A stretch of 64,000 nt of DNA from Halichoerus grypus (Eukaryota; Chordata; Mammalia; Carnivora; Phocidae), in contig NC_135726.1 in the NCBI RefSeq assembly GCF_964656455.1, positions 7,326,001 to 7,390,000 on the forward strand, given 5' to 3'. The notes under the pieces were generated by a model, which was given only the letters and a program-made list of their open reading frames with translations, was not told the DNA's origin and ran no database searches. The translations under genes were made by a program, and so were the position numbers. Positions 21,802 to 33,110 of this stretch are shown here, piece by piece. Position 1 is the first letter of the stretch; each line of letters starts with the position of its first letter.

Positions 21802-22582
21802 TCAGAGGGAAGAGTATTTCTAGGTCTTTGATGGATATGGCCAGATTCTTTATAGGCTGTGTCAGCCATCAAGGACATCTATGCTTCTTCTTGGTTGTAG
21901 GTATTAAGAGTCATTCCCCACAGCTGCCAGGTCTCTGTAGACAGTGACGTGCTGAGTGTGTGGTCTGCTTCCCCACTATTTTCTTTTCTTTCCAGCAAGG
22001 ACTCTGGGGTGAGGGTCAGGAAGTCCTTCCTATTCACCCTGACTTACACCAAGATGCCCAGACTCCTTGGTAGAGTAAGGGGTAAGAATTCACAGTTTTC
22101 TCCACTCTGCAAATGCGAGCAGCCTCCCAGCCTCCCTGCCTCCCTGCTGACACATGGAAGTGTGTCGACACTTGCTGAGCAATCAGGAAATGTACAGCAT
22201 TTTACATGCTTTGCCATCTTAAAATACCTCTATGCATGAAATAGCATGTGGGTGAGGAACCCAAGACTCCGAGGAGGGGAAGTGAGAGCTGATGCCTGAA
22301 GTTGGTTGGAGCCCCTTACCAGCCTCAGCTCCTTCCACTCACTGAAAGGGTGGGTTGTGTAGGTGGGCCATTGCCCAAGTTCAGGAGTGCAGTTCTGAGG
22401 ATACTTCTGGGAAGTCAGGTGGGCATCTCACCCACCTAGCAGTGTCTCCCTTCCCATCTGAGACCCTGCTTTTCCCTGCTGCACAAGGATCCCCTGGTTT
22501 CCCATTGCTTCCCTAGTTCTTTAATATTTGGGAAGAAAGAGAGCCAAACCCCGTCATGCTCCCAAATGAACTTTAAAACCAT
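21802..22582. other. Short old-L1 end, then unique sequence
   Basis: 21802-21850 continues the old L1 split by the young L1 ('ggtctttgatggatatggccagattc'). The remainder is unique, with a CT-rich part at 22115-22145 and possibly a weak MIR near 22195-22300. Confidence 0.4.
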
Positions 22583-22795
22583 AACACAGTAATATATTGA
22601 GCTCATACTCTATGCCGGGTTTCTCCGTGAATTCCCCTGCCAAGTCCTCCCGGATAGAGGGCTGTTGCCACCTCCATTGTGCAGATAAGGGAAGTAAGGC
22701 TTAGAATGGCCAAGTGACTTGTCTAGAGTCACACCACTGACAAGCCGTGGAGCCTCGTGGCCTGACTCTGGACTGTCCTTCTCCACGGTATTACC
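22583..22795 (-). mobile_element. MIR SINE
   Basis: Reverse MIR: 'tattgagctcatactctatgcc', 'cattgtgcagataaggg', 'agtgacttgtctagagtcacacc' and the tRNA-like end near 22790. Confidence 0.85.
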
Positions 22796-23204
22796 CCTGG
22801 CCACATGAAGCCACACTTTATGGATCATGATAGATGTGACAGCTCTCAGATTCTGGCATATTTTCCAAACTATATAAAGTTTCTCTGCAAAAAACCTCCT
22901 CTCTAATGGCAGTGCCCCCTGACTTCTGATATTGGGGAGGACTCAGCTCTTGGCTTAATCTCCATTTGTCCTGAATCCCAAACTCTTGTCCAGGTAGCCC
23001 TCAGAAAGCCATATAGTCTAAATATTTCACCTTGTGCTTTGACCCTGTGTTGGTTGATCCCAGGTAGACCTGTGATATATTCACCTCCTTGCTAATGCAT
23101 CACAGATGGGCAATGATTGATTACAGCTTATGTCTAACCAAATAGCTCAGTTCCCTTTTCCATACATGGTGGTGGCGCTTGAGTGTGTTGGAGACTAGGA
23201 TTGT

Positions 23205-23290
23205 GCCAAACCTGTAAAATGGGGCTAAAAATTGAAGTTTGCCTCAAAGGATTATTGTGGAGATTAAATAAGATCGTGCGTAAGGCATGC
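23205..23290 (+). mobile_element. MIR SINE fragment
   Basis: 'aacctgtaaaatggggctaa' and 'ggattattgtggagattaaat' are the MIR core and 3' part. Confidence 0.65.
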
Positions 23291-23379
23291 TTACCTCATC
23301 ACTATCCCAGAATAACCCACACTCCTGGGGTCTCCTTCATCTGTTCTTCCTAGAAACCTAGGTATTTACCCTGGCTTTT

Positions 23380-23825
23380 GACAAAATGGATTCTATATTT
23401 TGGAAACAAATCCTTTGTCAGGAATGTGTATTTTTCATATCTTCTCACCATCTATGGATTACCTTGTTATTCTCTTGTGTCTTTTGATAAGCAGAAGTTA
23501 TTAATTTTAAATAAAGTCCAGTTTATCGGTCTCCTTTTTGTTGCTCTTTCATGCTTTTTGGGTCCTAGTTTAAGAAAACGATCATGAAGATAGTCTCCTG
23601 TGTTAGCTTCTAGAAGAGTCACATTGTTTTACCTATTGTGTTTAGATAGGTGGGGGATCTGGAATTGATTTTTTGTATATGATGTGAGGTAGGGGTCAGT
23701 ATTCTTTTTTTTTAGTGTTGGGAATCCACTATTTATTGAAAAGGCCATTCTTTCCCTATTGCAGTGTTCCCTTTATAATAAATTGATTGGCCATATATGT
23801 GTGGTTCTGTCTCTTTGACTTATTA
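23380..23825 (-). mobile_element. Old L1 ORF2 fragment, antisense
   Basis: 'tttggaaacaaatcctttgtcagg', 'ttaaataaagtccagtttatcgg', 'ggaattgattttttgtatatg' and 'aatccactatttattgaaaagg' follow reversed ORF2. Confidence 0.8.
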
Positions 23826-23863
23826 AAGACTAATGTAAATGAGGCCTTAGAAAACATTGACTT

Positions 23864-24063
23864 GGGGCGCCTGGGTGGTTCAGTCCATTAAACATCTGCC
23901 TTTGGCTCAGGTCATGATCCCAGGGTTCTAGGATCGAGCCCCACCTCCAGCTCCCTGCTCGATGGGAGCCTGCTTCTCCCTCTCCTCCCTGCTTGTGCTC
24001 ACTCTTGCTATCTCTGTCACTATCTGTCTTTCTCAAATAAATAAATAGAATCTTAAAAAAAAA
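23864..24063 (+). mobile_element. Can-SINE, plus strand
   Basis: Begins 'ggggcgcctgggtgg' and ends with AATAAATAAATAGAATCTT plus A9. GAAAACATTGACTT is exact at 23850-23863 and 24064-24077. Confidence 0.97.
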
Positions 24064-24299
24064 GAAAACATTGACTTGATTTATACCATGTCTTGTTTGT
24101 TAATCTTCTCTCATTTTGTTTTTGATACCACATGCCATGTTTTCTACCATGAATATTCACTTATATTTACTCACATATTTATTCTTTCTGTTGATTTCCA
24201 CTCTTTCTTGCATTTCCAAATTTCAGTATGGGAAAATTTTTCTTCTTCCTAAAGAGTTCTTTTTTCTCATTCTGTTGGTGACAGTAGTGTGCTCCTGAG

Positions 24300-24470
24300 A
24301 AACTGATTGGGTACATCTCTTTCTAACTCTCCATTCAGTGATACCACATTGGTAGCTTAAACTCAGCCGTGGTGGCAGTACTTAGATCCAAGAAATCGGC
24401 AACTACAAATCAGAGCTTTTTTTTTTTTTTAAAGCCAGTTTTTAAATATTTACTAGCCCATCAGATTGGT
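24300..24470. mobile_element. Old interspersed repeat, probably DNA-transposon derived
   Basis: 'cacattggtagcttaaactcagcc' through 'ggcaactacaaatcagagc' and 'gccagtttttaaatatttac' is wording I associate with an old mammalian MER-type DNA element. The family name is uncertain and no inverted ends were found. Confidence 0.35.
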
Positions 24471-24750
24471 GGCAAATTCTCTCAGTTGTTGTGCATCTCA
24501 AAGTATCTTTATTTTACTTCACTTTAGAAGGATATTTCCATAGAATAAAACATTCTAAGTGGCATTTATTTTCTCTCAGCTCTTCTGTTGTTTTTATTGA
24601 GACCTCAGCTGTTGGTTTTATTGTTGCTTTTTTTTTTTTTTGCAGATAATATGGCTTTTTTTTTCTCATCAGGCTGCTTTTGAGAATTTCTCTTTGTCTT
24701 TGGTTTTCTGAAGTTTTTTTCTAAGATTTTTATTTTATTAATTTATTTTT

Positions 24751-24961
24751 ATTTTTATTTATTTATTATTATTATTTTTAAAGATTTTATTTATTTGAGA
24801 GAGAGTGAGAGAGAGAGAGCATGAGCAGGGGGAGGGGCAAAGGGAGAGGGAGAAGCAGACTCCCCACTGAGCAGGGAGCCTCATGGGCTCAATCCCAGGA
24901 CAGTGGGATCATGACCTGAGCTGAAGGCAGACACTTAACCGACTGAGCCACCCAGGCACCC
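24751..24961 (-). mobile_element. Can-SINE, innermost of a three-level nest
   Basis: Near-consensus minus copy inserted in the T-rich tail of the next SINE. Duplication TTAATTTATTTTT (24738-24750) and TAAATTCATTTTT (24962-24974). Confidence 0.9.
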
Positions 24962-25153
24962 TAAATTCATTTTTAAAGATTTTATTTGCTTATTTATTTA
25001 GAAAGAGGGCATGCACCAGTGGGGGGAGGGGCAGAGGGAGAGGGAGAGAGAGAATCCCAAGCAGATTCCATGTGGAATGCAGGCTCAATCCCACCACCCT
25101 GCTGAGCCGAAATCAAGAGTTGGATGCTCAACCAAATGAGCCAGCCAGGCGTC
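24962..25153 (-). mobile_element. Can-SINE, middle of the nest
   Basis: More diverged minus copy ('gaaatcaagagttggatgc'). Its tail is cut by the inner SINE, leaving about 24737-24750 on the far side. Duplication TCTAAGATTTTTATTTT (24720-24736) and TCTAAGATTTTATTTTT (25154-25170) lies within the outer SINE. Confidence 0.88.
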
Positions 25154-25263
25154 TCTAAGATTTTATTTTTTTAAGTAATCTCTACACCCAGTGAAGGGCT
25201 GGAATTTACAACCCTGAGATCAAGAGTTGCATGCTCTACCTACTGAGCCAGCCAGGTGCTCCT
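25154..25263 (-). mobile_element. Short-type Can-SINE, outermost of the nest
   Basis: Short variant without the purine-rich middle: 'taagtaatctctacacccag', 'caaccctgagatcaagagttg', 'gagccagccaggtgctcc'. The outer duplication GGTTTTCTGAAGTTT (24702-24716) and GATTTTCTGAAGTTT (25264-25278) brackets the whole nest. Confidence 0.85.
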
Positions 25264-26639
25264 GATTTTCTGAAGTTTAACTATGGTGTTTCTAGGTATA
25301 TTTTTCTTTTTATACATTCTGCTTGGGATCTTTGTGACTTGATGTTCTCTTTATTTTTAGAAGATTCTTGGTAATTATCTTTTCACATAATGCTTCTACA
25401 CTATTCTTTCTCTTTTCCTCTTCTTGGATTCTTGTCACACCTATTTAGACTTTGCCTACTTTTTAAAAAAAATTTCTTTCTGTTTTTGCTCTCCATTTCT
25501 ACCTGAGTATCATCATCTAATCTGTCACTTTACTGATTCTATCTGTGTTTTATATGCTATCAAACTCATGTATTGAATTCTTGATTTCGGCTATTCTGTT
25601 TTTCAGTTTTAGATGATTTTAGTTAAATTCTCTGTATGGTTATCTTTGTCTCAGTTATTTTGAAGGCTGTGTTTGATAACTCCACTATTTCTATTGCCCA
25701 TGTGTCTAATGTTTAATTTGACTCTTGGTCCTGCTTCTTGTGTGCCTGGTAATTTTTGACCAAATGCTGGACATTCATGTGATGGATGATGTGCCCTTCT
25801 TGCAAAGAAGATCCACCCAGCCTGTCTCTTTAGAGGGTTTATCTTGTGTTCCACTGGGCAGAGGTAGATCATCTTATTGTGATCAGACACTGAGGCTGGT
25901 TTTCAGACTTTGTGAGTCTTGGTTACTTCTGAGAGCCTTGTGTGTTTATTTTTGCCTTGGTCAATCCTGACCTCAAAAAATCATTTCCCAGAACCACAAA
26001 TGTCCTTAAAACTAAGCTCAGATAGTCTCTGAGTCACTTTAGTCTTTCACCCTTTTGTGATAAGAATCATCATATTCTTTGAAGAGAAAGCATGTGCAGA
26101 GTGCAAGCATACCTTTCTCTGCCTACCTTCTCTCCCAGCTTTTGGACCTCAAGTCTTGGTTGGACCCGTAAGCCCTTGCTAGATGCTAGCCCCAATATTT
26201 GTCTTCCCAGCCCTGAAAGACTGTATAAAGCTCTCCTTAGCTTCCTTGTTCTTCTTTGCTTTCTGTCTGTATTTCTGCCAACCCTTTCAGCATCAACCCC
26301 ACACCATTTAAGTGCTGGTGAATAACCCGAGGGGAAGACCAGGATGCAGAAGGTCAGGCACACCTCCATGAATTCCTTTCTCTGGGATTTTGGTGCTTTA
26401 GATCCTGGCTGCCTAGGCAGTTCTTGAGTGTCTCAGAACAGGTAATATATCTTAGCAGCTTTCCTAGTTGTTCTTGGCAGGAATATTGGTTTCCTAAAAG
26501 TTGCTCAGTCTTGGCTGGAATAGAAGTCTAAAGTTTCTTGTTTTTGTTTTTACTGATTATTGGTGTTCATTTTGGAATTAGAGTTATGCCAGCTACAAAA
26601 TAGACTGGGAGATTCCCATATTTTTCTATAATCTAAATT

Positions 26640-27540
26640 CTGTTGATTAGTTTTTACATTATCCTTTGAAAGTTTGAAGAACTTATTAATGAAACCATTT
26701 GGGCGTGGCATATTCCCCCCACCCCCTGCTTGTTTGTTGGCAGCTTTTCCTAATTTCTTTCCTGGTTATTAGTTTTGTCAGGTCTTCTGATAACTGATTT
26801 TTTGGGTATTGTTTTAATACAATCATTAATTTCTTCTGTATTTTCCAGTTTATTGGCTGCAGAGGAAATACAATAGTTTAAGATCTCTCTGTGTTTATAG
26901 CCTTTTTCTCATATGTTTCAGGTTTTGTGCACTGTCTCTCTCTCTCTCTTTCTCACTCTGGTTTGGTTTGCTGGAGGTTTGTCTTTTTTTTTTTTTTAAA
27001 CTGGTCCTTTTATAAAGAACCAATTATTAGTTTTTTTCTGACCCAATCTGCCCTTTCTACTTTTTATTTTTCTTAATTATTTTGTGCTTAAAAATTAATC
27101 CCTTTCTCTTGCTTTGATTAGGATCATTTTGTTGGGTTTTTTTTTTTTTCAGCTTTTTATACTAAGTACTTAACATATTTTAATTCTTTCATTTTGAAAA
27201 TTTCATATAAGGTTAATTTTTTTTTTTTACTCTGAGCTCAGGTTTGGCTGAATCCTATACATTTTGATATGTGTTGGAGCTGTTATCATTATTTTACAGT
27301 ATCCCATGATTTATTTGGCTTACCTTCCTTAGCCAAGACTTAACTCTTGATTGGAGCCTTTTTAGGTTTTGTTTATTTTTTGGCGATTGATTTTGCTTTT
27401 TATTGTTTTGCACACAGAAAAATAGCTGGTCAGTTTCTGGGTTTTGATTTTTATTGAGCGTTTCTGGTGGATGAGTACTTGCTCAATTTTTTTGTAAATG
27501 TTCCAGGGACATTTTAAAAAGACTGTGTTTTGCATTTATT
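26640..27540 (-). mobile_element. Old L1 ORF2, antisense
   Basis: 'tataaagaaccaattattag', 'ggctgaatcctatacattttg' and 'aatgttccagggacattt' follow the reversed reverse-transcriptase half of ORF2. It lies next to the 5' part of another L1 (24470-26400), so two elements stand in the same orientation. Confidence 0.7.
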
Positions 27541-27857
27541 ATTGTGAAAAACCTAAGACTACTATAGGCAAATCACCAATTGCTTTATATATTTTCAGTA
27601 ATTTATTTAGATTTTAAGCAATCATTTAATTGATTACTTACACTAAATATGACACTGCTAGGCACTCAGTAGAGTTTTAATTTTTTAAATCATAAAATAA
27701 AATGTGATTACTGGAGAAAATTTGGAAAATGAAAGTATAAGTAATAAACATGGGTGACCCCTAATCATTATCTTAACATTTTGGTCATTTCTTTGAAACT
27801 AGTTTGTTATATATATTTTATTTAGACACAAAATAGAACCACATTGTACATACAGTT
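27541..27857. other. AT-rich sequence, weak old repeat
   Basis: The part 'aaaatttggaaaatgaaag' to 'attatcttaacattttgg' resembles an old L1 or DNA-element 3' region. No boundaries can be set. Confidence 0.3.
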
Positions 27858-28036
27858 GTTTTTTAAGATTTTATTTATTAATTCAACAGAGAGAGAGAAA
27901 TAGAGAGAGCAAGAACATAAGCGGGGGGAGAGGGAGAGGGAGAAACAGGCTTCCCGCCAAGCAGGGAGCCTGATCCGAGGACCCTGGGATCATGACCTGA
28001 GCTGAAGGCAGACACTTAACGCCACCCAGGCGCCCC
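27858..28036 (-). mobile_element. Can-SINE with internal deletions
   Basis: Minus copy. TGTACATACAGTT is exact at 27845-27857 and 28037-28049. About 20 bases are missing in the middle, and part of the tRNA-like head ('cttaacgccaccc') is deleted, removing part of the A box. Confidence 0.95.
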
Positions 28037-28154
28037 TGTACATACAGTTTTATATCCACTTTATATTTCAAGCCTTACTCTTATATCTTGATTATATTTT
28101 TCTATTTTAAATGTTCTTCATGGCAGTATTCAAACATGTACGGAAAGACATACA

Positions 28155-28255
28155 ATTAGCTTCATTTTTTTTAATATAGCATTATATTAGTTTCAGGTGT
28201 ACATCATATTTCAACATTCTATACATTACACAGTGGTCATCGTGATAAATGTATT
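28155..28255 (-). mobile_element. L1 3' UTR fragment, antisense
   Basis: 'attagtttcaggtgtacatc' to 'cagtggtcatcgtgataaatg' is a short L1 3' end. Confidence 0.6.
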
Positions 28256-28574
28256 CTTTTTTTTAACATCAACAGAATTTTAATAATTCCATATATATAA
28301 TGATTACGTATATATAAATATAGTGGTTTAGGCCCAAATATCCCTTACTAGAAATGGTGTTTTTTGTTTGTTTTTAAGTTTTTATTTTAATATCAGTTAG
28401 TTAATACACAGAGTTATATTAGTTTTAGGCATATAATACAGTGATTCAAGAATGAAAAGTGTACTCTTAATCCCTTTTATGTCCTCCATTCCTCACCCAT
28501 TCCCCTCTGCAACCACCAGCTTGTTCTCTGTATTTAAGAGTCTGGTTTTTGTTTGTCTCTTTTTTGTTTATTTG

Positions 28575-28801
28575 TTTTTTATTTTATTCTATTTTATTTT
28601 ATTTATTTTTGAGAGAGAGAAAGAGTGAGAGAGTGTGAGAGGGCAGGGCAGGTTGGGGCAGAGGGAGAGAGAGAGAATCCCAAGTAGGCTCCAAACCCAA
28701 TGCAGAGCCTGATGCAGGGCTCGATCTCACAACCCTGAGATCACTACCTGAGCCAAAATCAAGAGAGGGATGATCAACCAACTGAGCCACTCAGGCGCCC
28801 C
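28575..28801 (-). mobile_element. Can-SINE with ATTTT-rich tail
   Basis: Minus copy with 'ccaacccaatgcagagcc'-type older middle and head 'gagccactcaggcgccc'. The tail is a TTTTA repeat. No clear duplication in this T-rich target. Confidence 0.9.
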
Positions 28802-28945
28802 TGTTTTTTTTAAGATTCCACATATGAGTGAGATCATATGGTATTTGTTTTTCTCTGTCTGACTTATTTCACTTAGCATTATAACCTCTAGGTTGCATAT
28901 TGTTGCAAATGGCGAGATTTCATTCTTTTTTATGGCTGAGTAATA

Positions 28946-28948
<3 letters not shown>

Positions 28949-28989
<41 letters not shown>
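28949..28989. repeat. (TG)20 microsatellite
   Basis: Pure TG run replacing the short TA/TG tract seen at this point in related L1 copies. Confidence 0.95.
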
Positions 28990-28991
<2 letters not shown>

Positions 28992-29274
28992 CACATCTTC
29001 TTTATCCGTTCATCTACTGATGAATGGCTATTATAATAATGCTGCAATGAACATAGGGGTGCATATATCTTTTGGAATTACTGTTTTTATTTTCTTTGGG
29101 TAAATACCCAGTAGTGGAATTACTGGATCATATGGTAATTCTATTTTTACATTTTTAAGGAATCTCCATACTGTTTTCCATAGTGGCTTTGCCAGTTTGC
29201 ATATCCCACCAACAGTGCACAGAGGAATCGTTTTTCTCCACATCCTTGCCAACAGTTGTTACTTCCTGTCTTTT

Positions 29275-29434
29275 ATTCTCCTATACCTCCTCTCTTGTCT
29301 CTTTTTATTTTTTAAGTAGACTCAACGCCCAGCATGGAGCCCAACACAGGGCTTGAATTCACGACCCTGAGATCAAGACCTGAGCTGAGGTCAAACCTCT
29401 GACTAGATGTTTAACTCACTGAGCCACCCAGGTA
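29275..29434 (-). mobile_element. Short-type Can-SINE inside L1
   Basis: 'taagtagactcaacgcccag', 'gaattcacgaccctgagatc', 'gagccacccaggtatc', preceded by a T-rich tail. TCCTGTCTTTT (29264-29274) and TCCTTGTCTTTT (29435-29446) flank it. L1 text on both sides rejoins. Confidence 0.85.
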
Positions 29435-29824
29435 TCCTTGTCTTTTGATTTTTGCCATTCTGACAGGGGTAAGGTGACATCTCCCTGTGGTTTTGATTTG
29501 CATTTCCCAGATGGTCAGTGATGTTGAGCATCTTTTCATGTGTCTGTTGGCCATCTGTATGTCTTCTTTGGAAAAATGTATTTTCCACTTAGTTTCCTTC
29601 TTTGACATTCCCCTCTGATGGATTTCTTTGTGCAGGGTGAGCTGACTTGGAGCCTGTGGCCATACTGGATCCCTTAGAGCTCTCAGCGTAGAGCTGGAAG
29701 TCAGGAGAGTGAGAGACAGGGCACCGTTCAAGTTTAGGGCTCCCAAGTTAAGTTGGGGATAGGAAAGGAGGAGTTGTTTTTGGTGGTAGTGTGGTGTTGG
29801 GTCTGATGATGGTTAGGGAGTGCC

Positions 29825-30020
29825 AATAATAATTCACTGTGCTGTTTTGCTGATATTTATTTTTCACAACGTTCCTCCGTGGTGTGTTTTGTTAACTCAG
29901 TCTTCCATTTGCACAAACCCAGGCTCTGAGGATTAAGCAGACTAGCTCAGGATTTCCCAGCTGAATTTTAAATGGCAGAGCAGGATACAAACCTGTGATC
30001 TTTCCTTTATCTACCCTGCT
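29825..30020 (-). mobile_element. MIR SINE
   Basis: Reverse MIR, much decayed: 'aataataattcactgtg', 'agctcaggatttcccagctg', 'atggcagagcaggatacaaacc'. Confidence 0.65.
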
Positions 30021-30084
30021 GTTTTCTGAGACTCACCTACCGGCATGACTCGGCTCCATGGTTGGTCTTGTGTGCTCTGCTTTT

Positions 30085-30290
30085 GAAGGGCTCTTACTCT
30101 AGCGGGGAAGACGAACAAGCAAAGAACAGAATTCAGGGTCCAGGAATCTCCCCCAAGAATTCAGGAAAGGCTTCTTGGTGCCCCTGTCTGATCAGAATCT
30201 TCAAATGCCAGTAAGGACCTGCTAGGGAGACAGAGGTGGGGAAGGGTGCTCCGTTCAGAGGGAAAGGCAGAAGCCAGATAAATAGGCGTG
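30085..30290 (+). mobile_element. Ancient repeat fragment, same unnamed family as 56063-57130
   Basis: 'gggctcttactctagcggggaagacgaacaagc' then 'aggaaaggcttcttggtg' and 'ggaaaggcagaagccag' follow the first half of that family. Weak. Confidence 0.35.
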
Positions 30291-30559
30291 CATGCAGGAC
30301 GCAGAAAGGAGATGTGGCAGCGGTGTATGAGGCCGTGAGGCAAAGAAACTAGGGTGCGTGTTCGGTGGTTCTGGAGGAATCTGTATGGACAGCTTTTGGC
30401 CGTGGCCACGCCTCTTTCGAGTGTCCTGTGCTTCTCTGGCCTCAGAAGTTGGGAGGGAAACAAAGCGCATTGTTGATTCCAGAAGGGGCTCTGGATGGCA
30501 AACTCCCATCTTGTTCCCACCAGCTATCTCTGCCATGGCCACTCCTGACAGCACGGGTG

Positions 30560-30800
30560 ACAGTGGTCCTAACCTTTACTGAACACTTACTGGGTCCCAG
30601 GCCCTGTGCCTAGTGCTTTGGATACGGTATCTTTTTAAGTCTGTTCCCGAGCCCCGTGATGCCTATTCCTTTAATGATGAGGATGCTAAGGCTCGGAGAG
30701 GGTAGGGACGTACCTGTGGGCCCAGAAGCTAAGATGTTGCCAAGCTGGGACTGGAACGCAGACGCCTCTGACACCAGATGCTATGCTCTTGGCCTGGCGT
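30560..30800 (-). mobile_element. MIR SINE
   Basis: Reverse MIR: 'tttactgaacacttactgggtcccaggccctgtgcc', 'gaggatgctaaggctcggagagg', 'gctgggactggaacgcag'. Confidence 0.85.
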
Positions 30801-32344
30801 CCAGGCTGGTAACGCAGACGAGGAAACTGATATGTGCTGGACCTTTTCCCATTTTTCTGGAAACACGTGGTCTTTCTGGCTACCTTTTGTTTTACTTGTA
30901 TTTTTTTGATGCTTTTGAATACAAGAGATATTTCCATGCCCTAAGAAAATCGACAGCACACGTATGGTGGTGAATGGCGACTGGCCCTGAGCTTTGGGGA
31001 TACGGTGGGGATAGTGGGGATTGTGGGAAGCAAATCCGGGAGGGGTAATCAGTTTTTAAAATCCAGCCAGTGGTTGGAATGTAGACCCAAGGCTGCCAAT
31101 TCTTCCCTTGTCTTAATCTTTTTTTTTTTTTTAAAGAAGCTGGGAATCTGGATTTTAAGTAAAGTCTACCAGTTTTTAAGTCAGCTCAGTTTTTAAATGA
31201 CCCTGAGCCAACAATAGTAGGGGTGGGAGGAGAGCACAGTCTCCTAGTGAGTGGCCTTTATGCTGTGCTGTCCTGCCCGAGGCCCTCCTGCAACCTCATG
31301 GGCTCCTTCCCACCCCGGGAAGGGGCCTTGCTGACCTACATCGTATAGTTCTTTCCTGGCATGGCTGGTGGCCAAGTGAAGATCCTGCCCGGGCTGTCTG
31401 AGCCAGGAATTGTTCTCAGTGTGTCCTGGGCACTTGACTTCCTGTGCCTTACATTCTTGGGGTTACTTTCCTTGTCCTCAACACCCGATTCAGAACAGGC
31501 AGAAGATTCCAGAACACTTGAGAGGATGCAAGGAAAATTGCTCAGAATCTGCACTTTGAAAATCTGGCTGCAAGAAGAAAATAAGAGTGACTACTGGGGT
31601 CAGGGACAAATGGAACATTTCGAGCACATTTAAAGAAGCCCTTTTCTTCCCCGTGGCACAATTCACTCCTGGATTCATAGCGCTGGGGATTAGCGAGTCA
31701 CATTTTCCCCGGTCAGCGGGGTAGGATAATTTTGTGTCAGTTTATTATGCACTCAGCCCATGCTTCTGCTCAGCTTCCCACCACGTGCAGATCTTAATGG
31801 GGATGGGTGGATGATCGCCCTTACTTTCACCCTGGCATGGGACCTGGTAAAGAGGCACCTCGTCCCAGAGCCAAGGGACAAAGGAAGGTCTTGAGAACAG
31901 GAGTAGTCTTATTCCCTTCCCTTTCCATGCCACTCTTCAAATTCCAAGGAATCGGGTGTGGGTCATGCTGAGTCGGCTCAGCGGTGGGCTTGGTGACGGA
32001 TGGTGGGAAGTGGCAGCCTACCAGCCACCGGGCTGTTTCCGCAGGGGGTGGCAACCTGCTACCTGCTCTGAGTGAACCGGCGGTGTCACCGGTCCTCTGG
32101 GGCAAGGGGGGCAGCATGAAGGGAAGGTGAGCATAGAAGCCTTTTCAAGTGAAGAAGGACACCTCGGTGTTTGGTGTGAAAGCCGTAGTCATGGGTAGAG
32201 TCGATCCCACACTCCCCACAGGCGTCAGGAGTGATGTTACAGTTGTGTCGTTCTGCTGCTGACGCCAGATCTAGGGGCCACATCGCCTCCTGTTACACAC
32301 TGCTAACTTGCGCACTGTCATTCTTTGTAGCTACAGTCATACTA
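30801..32344. other. Unique, GC-richer sequence, no gene recognised
   Basis: 1.5 kb with no recognised repeat apart from a T run at 31119-31132. Several 60-105 codon frames exist on both strands but overlap one another and show no domain or splice structure that I can defend. Confidence 0.4.
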
Positions 32345-32585
32345 GTAATGCTCGTGCACATGATGGGTGCTTACAGTAACAGACGTCGTCCGAAGTGTTT
32401 TACAGATATTAGCTCACCTTATCTTCATACCAGCCCTGATTGGTGGGTACTCTTATCATCTTTCTTGGCTGAGAAGTTTAAAGCGCAGAGAGGTGAGGTG
32501 GCTTTCCCAAGGTCACACAGCTAGTAAGTGTTTGAGCTGGGATTATGCACCCCAGGTGCTCTTGATTCCACTCCGCTGACTACCT
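32345..32585 (-). mobile_element. MIR SINE, well preserved
   Basis: Reverse MIR nearly end to end: 'gtgttttacagatattagctc', 'gcgcagagaggtgaggtgg', 'aaggtcacacagctagtaagtg' and the tRNA-like end near 32580. Confidence 0.9.
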
Positions 32586-32704
32586 TTTGCCTTGGAGGTT
32601 TTGAGTATTTGTCGACAAGGTTTCATTTGTCTCTCCTGGTTTCAGGGTCACAAATGTCATAGGAAGTGGACATCTGACTTTTCAGATGCTCAGTTCATGG
32701 AAAA

Positions 32705-33110
32705 GAGGTTGCTTGGTGTCATGCACAGACCCTGGGATTTGGAATCAGAGGGTTTTTAGTTAAAAATCCCACACCCCTGGGGCGCCTGGGTGGCTTAGTT
32801 GGTTAAACGTCAGACTCTTGATTTCAGCTCAGGTCATGATCTCAAGGTCGTGAGATCAGGTCCAGTGTTGGGCTCCATGCTCCGTGCAGAGTCTGCTTGA
32901 GATTCTCTGCTTCTCCCTCTGCCGCTCCCCATGCTCACGCACACACAGTCTCTCTGTAAATAAAAAAATTAAAAAAAAACAATCCCACACCCCTACATTC
33001 TACCTGCAGGACCCCCAGGCAGGTTGCTGGAACGTCTTACACTGATTGTCTTGTTTAATGGGCAGGATGCTAACAATGCCTGGCTCTTGAGGGTGCTTGT
33101 GCAGGTGAGG
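32705..33110 (+). mobile_element. MIR SINE split by a Can-SINE
   Basis: The left part ('gaccctgggatttggaatcag') and right part after 32995 ('gctggaacgtcttacactgattg', 'gggcaggatgctaacaatgcctgg') together fit a forward MIR. Confidence 0.5.
32779..32980 (+). mobile_element. Can-SINE, plus strand, older subfamily
   Basis: 'ggggcgcctgggtggcttag' then 'gtcagactcttgatttcagc'. AATCCCACACCCCT is exact at 32765-32778 and 32981-32994. Tail AAATAAAAAAATTAAA. Confidence 0.97.

Larger units (their letters stand above)
24470..26400 (-). mobile_element. Old L1 5' region (ORF1 side), antisense
   Basis: 'tttctctttgtctttggttttctgaag' then, after the SINE nest, 'tttaactatggtgtttctagg', 'cttgtcacacctatttag', 'gatttcggctattctg' and 'gctggacattcatgtg' follow the reversed 5' half of L1M elements. 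Host of three nested SINEs at 24751-25263. Confidence 0.65.
28363..29590 (-). mobile_element. Carnivore L1, 5'-truncated, antisense, carrying two SINEs
   Basis: Same subfamily as 3107-4329. T-rich tail and 3' UTR, then ORF2 C-terminus in reverse up to 'gtatgtcttctttgg'. A reverse frame at 29031-29252 keeps the [20 protein letters not shown] motif. SINEs interrupt it at 28575-28801 and 29275-29434, and a TG run has expanded at 28949. Confidence 0.87.

Noticed and set aside
23864..23960. tRNA-like gene at SINE heads
   Set aside because: A and B boxes are present, but the sequence continues into SINE body and tail and cannot fold into a normal acceptor stem; these are tRNA-derived SINEs.
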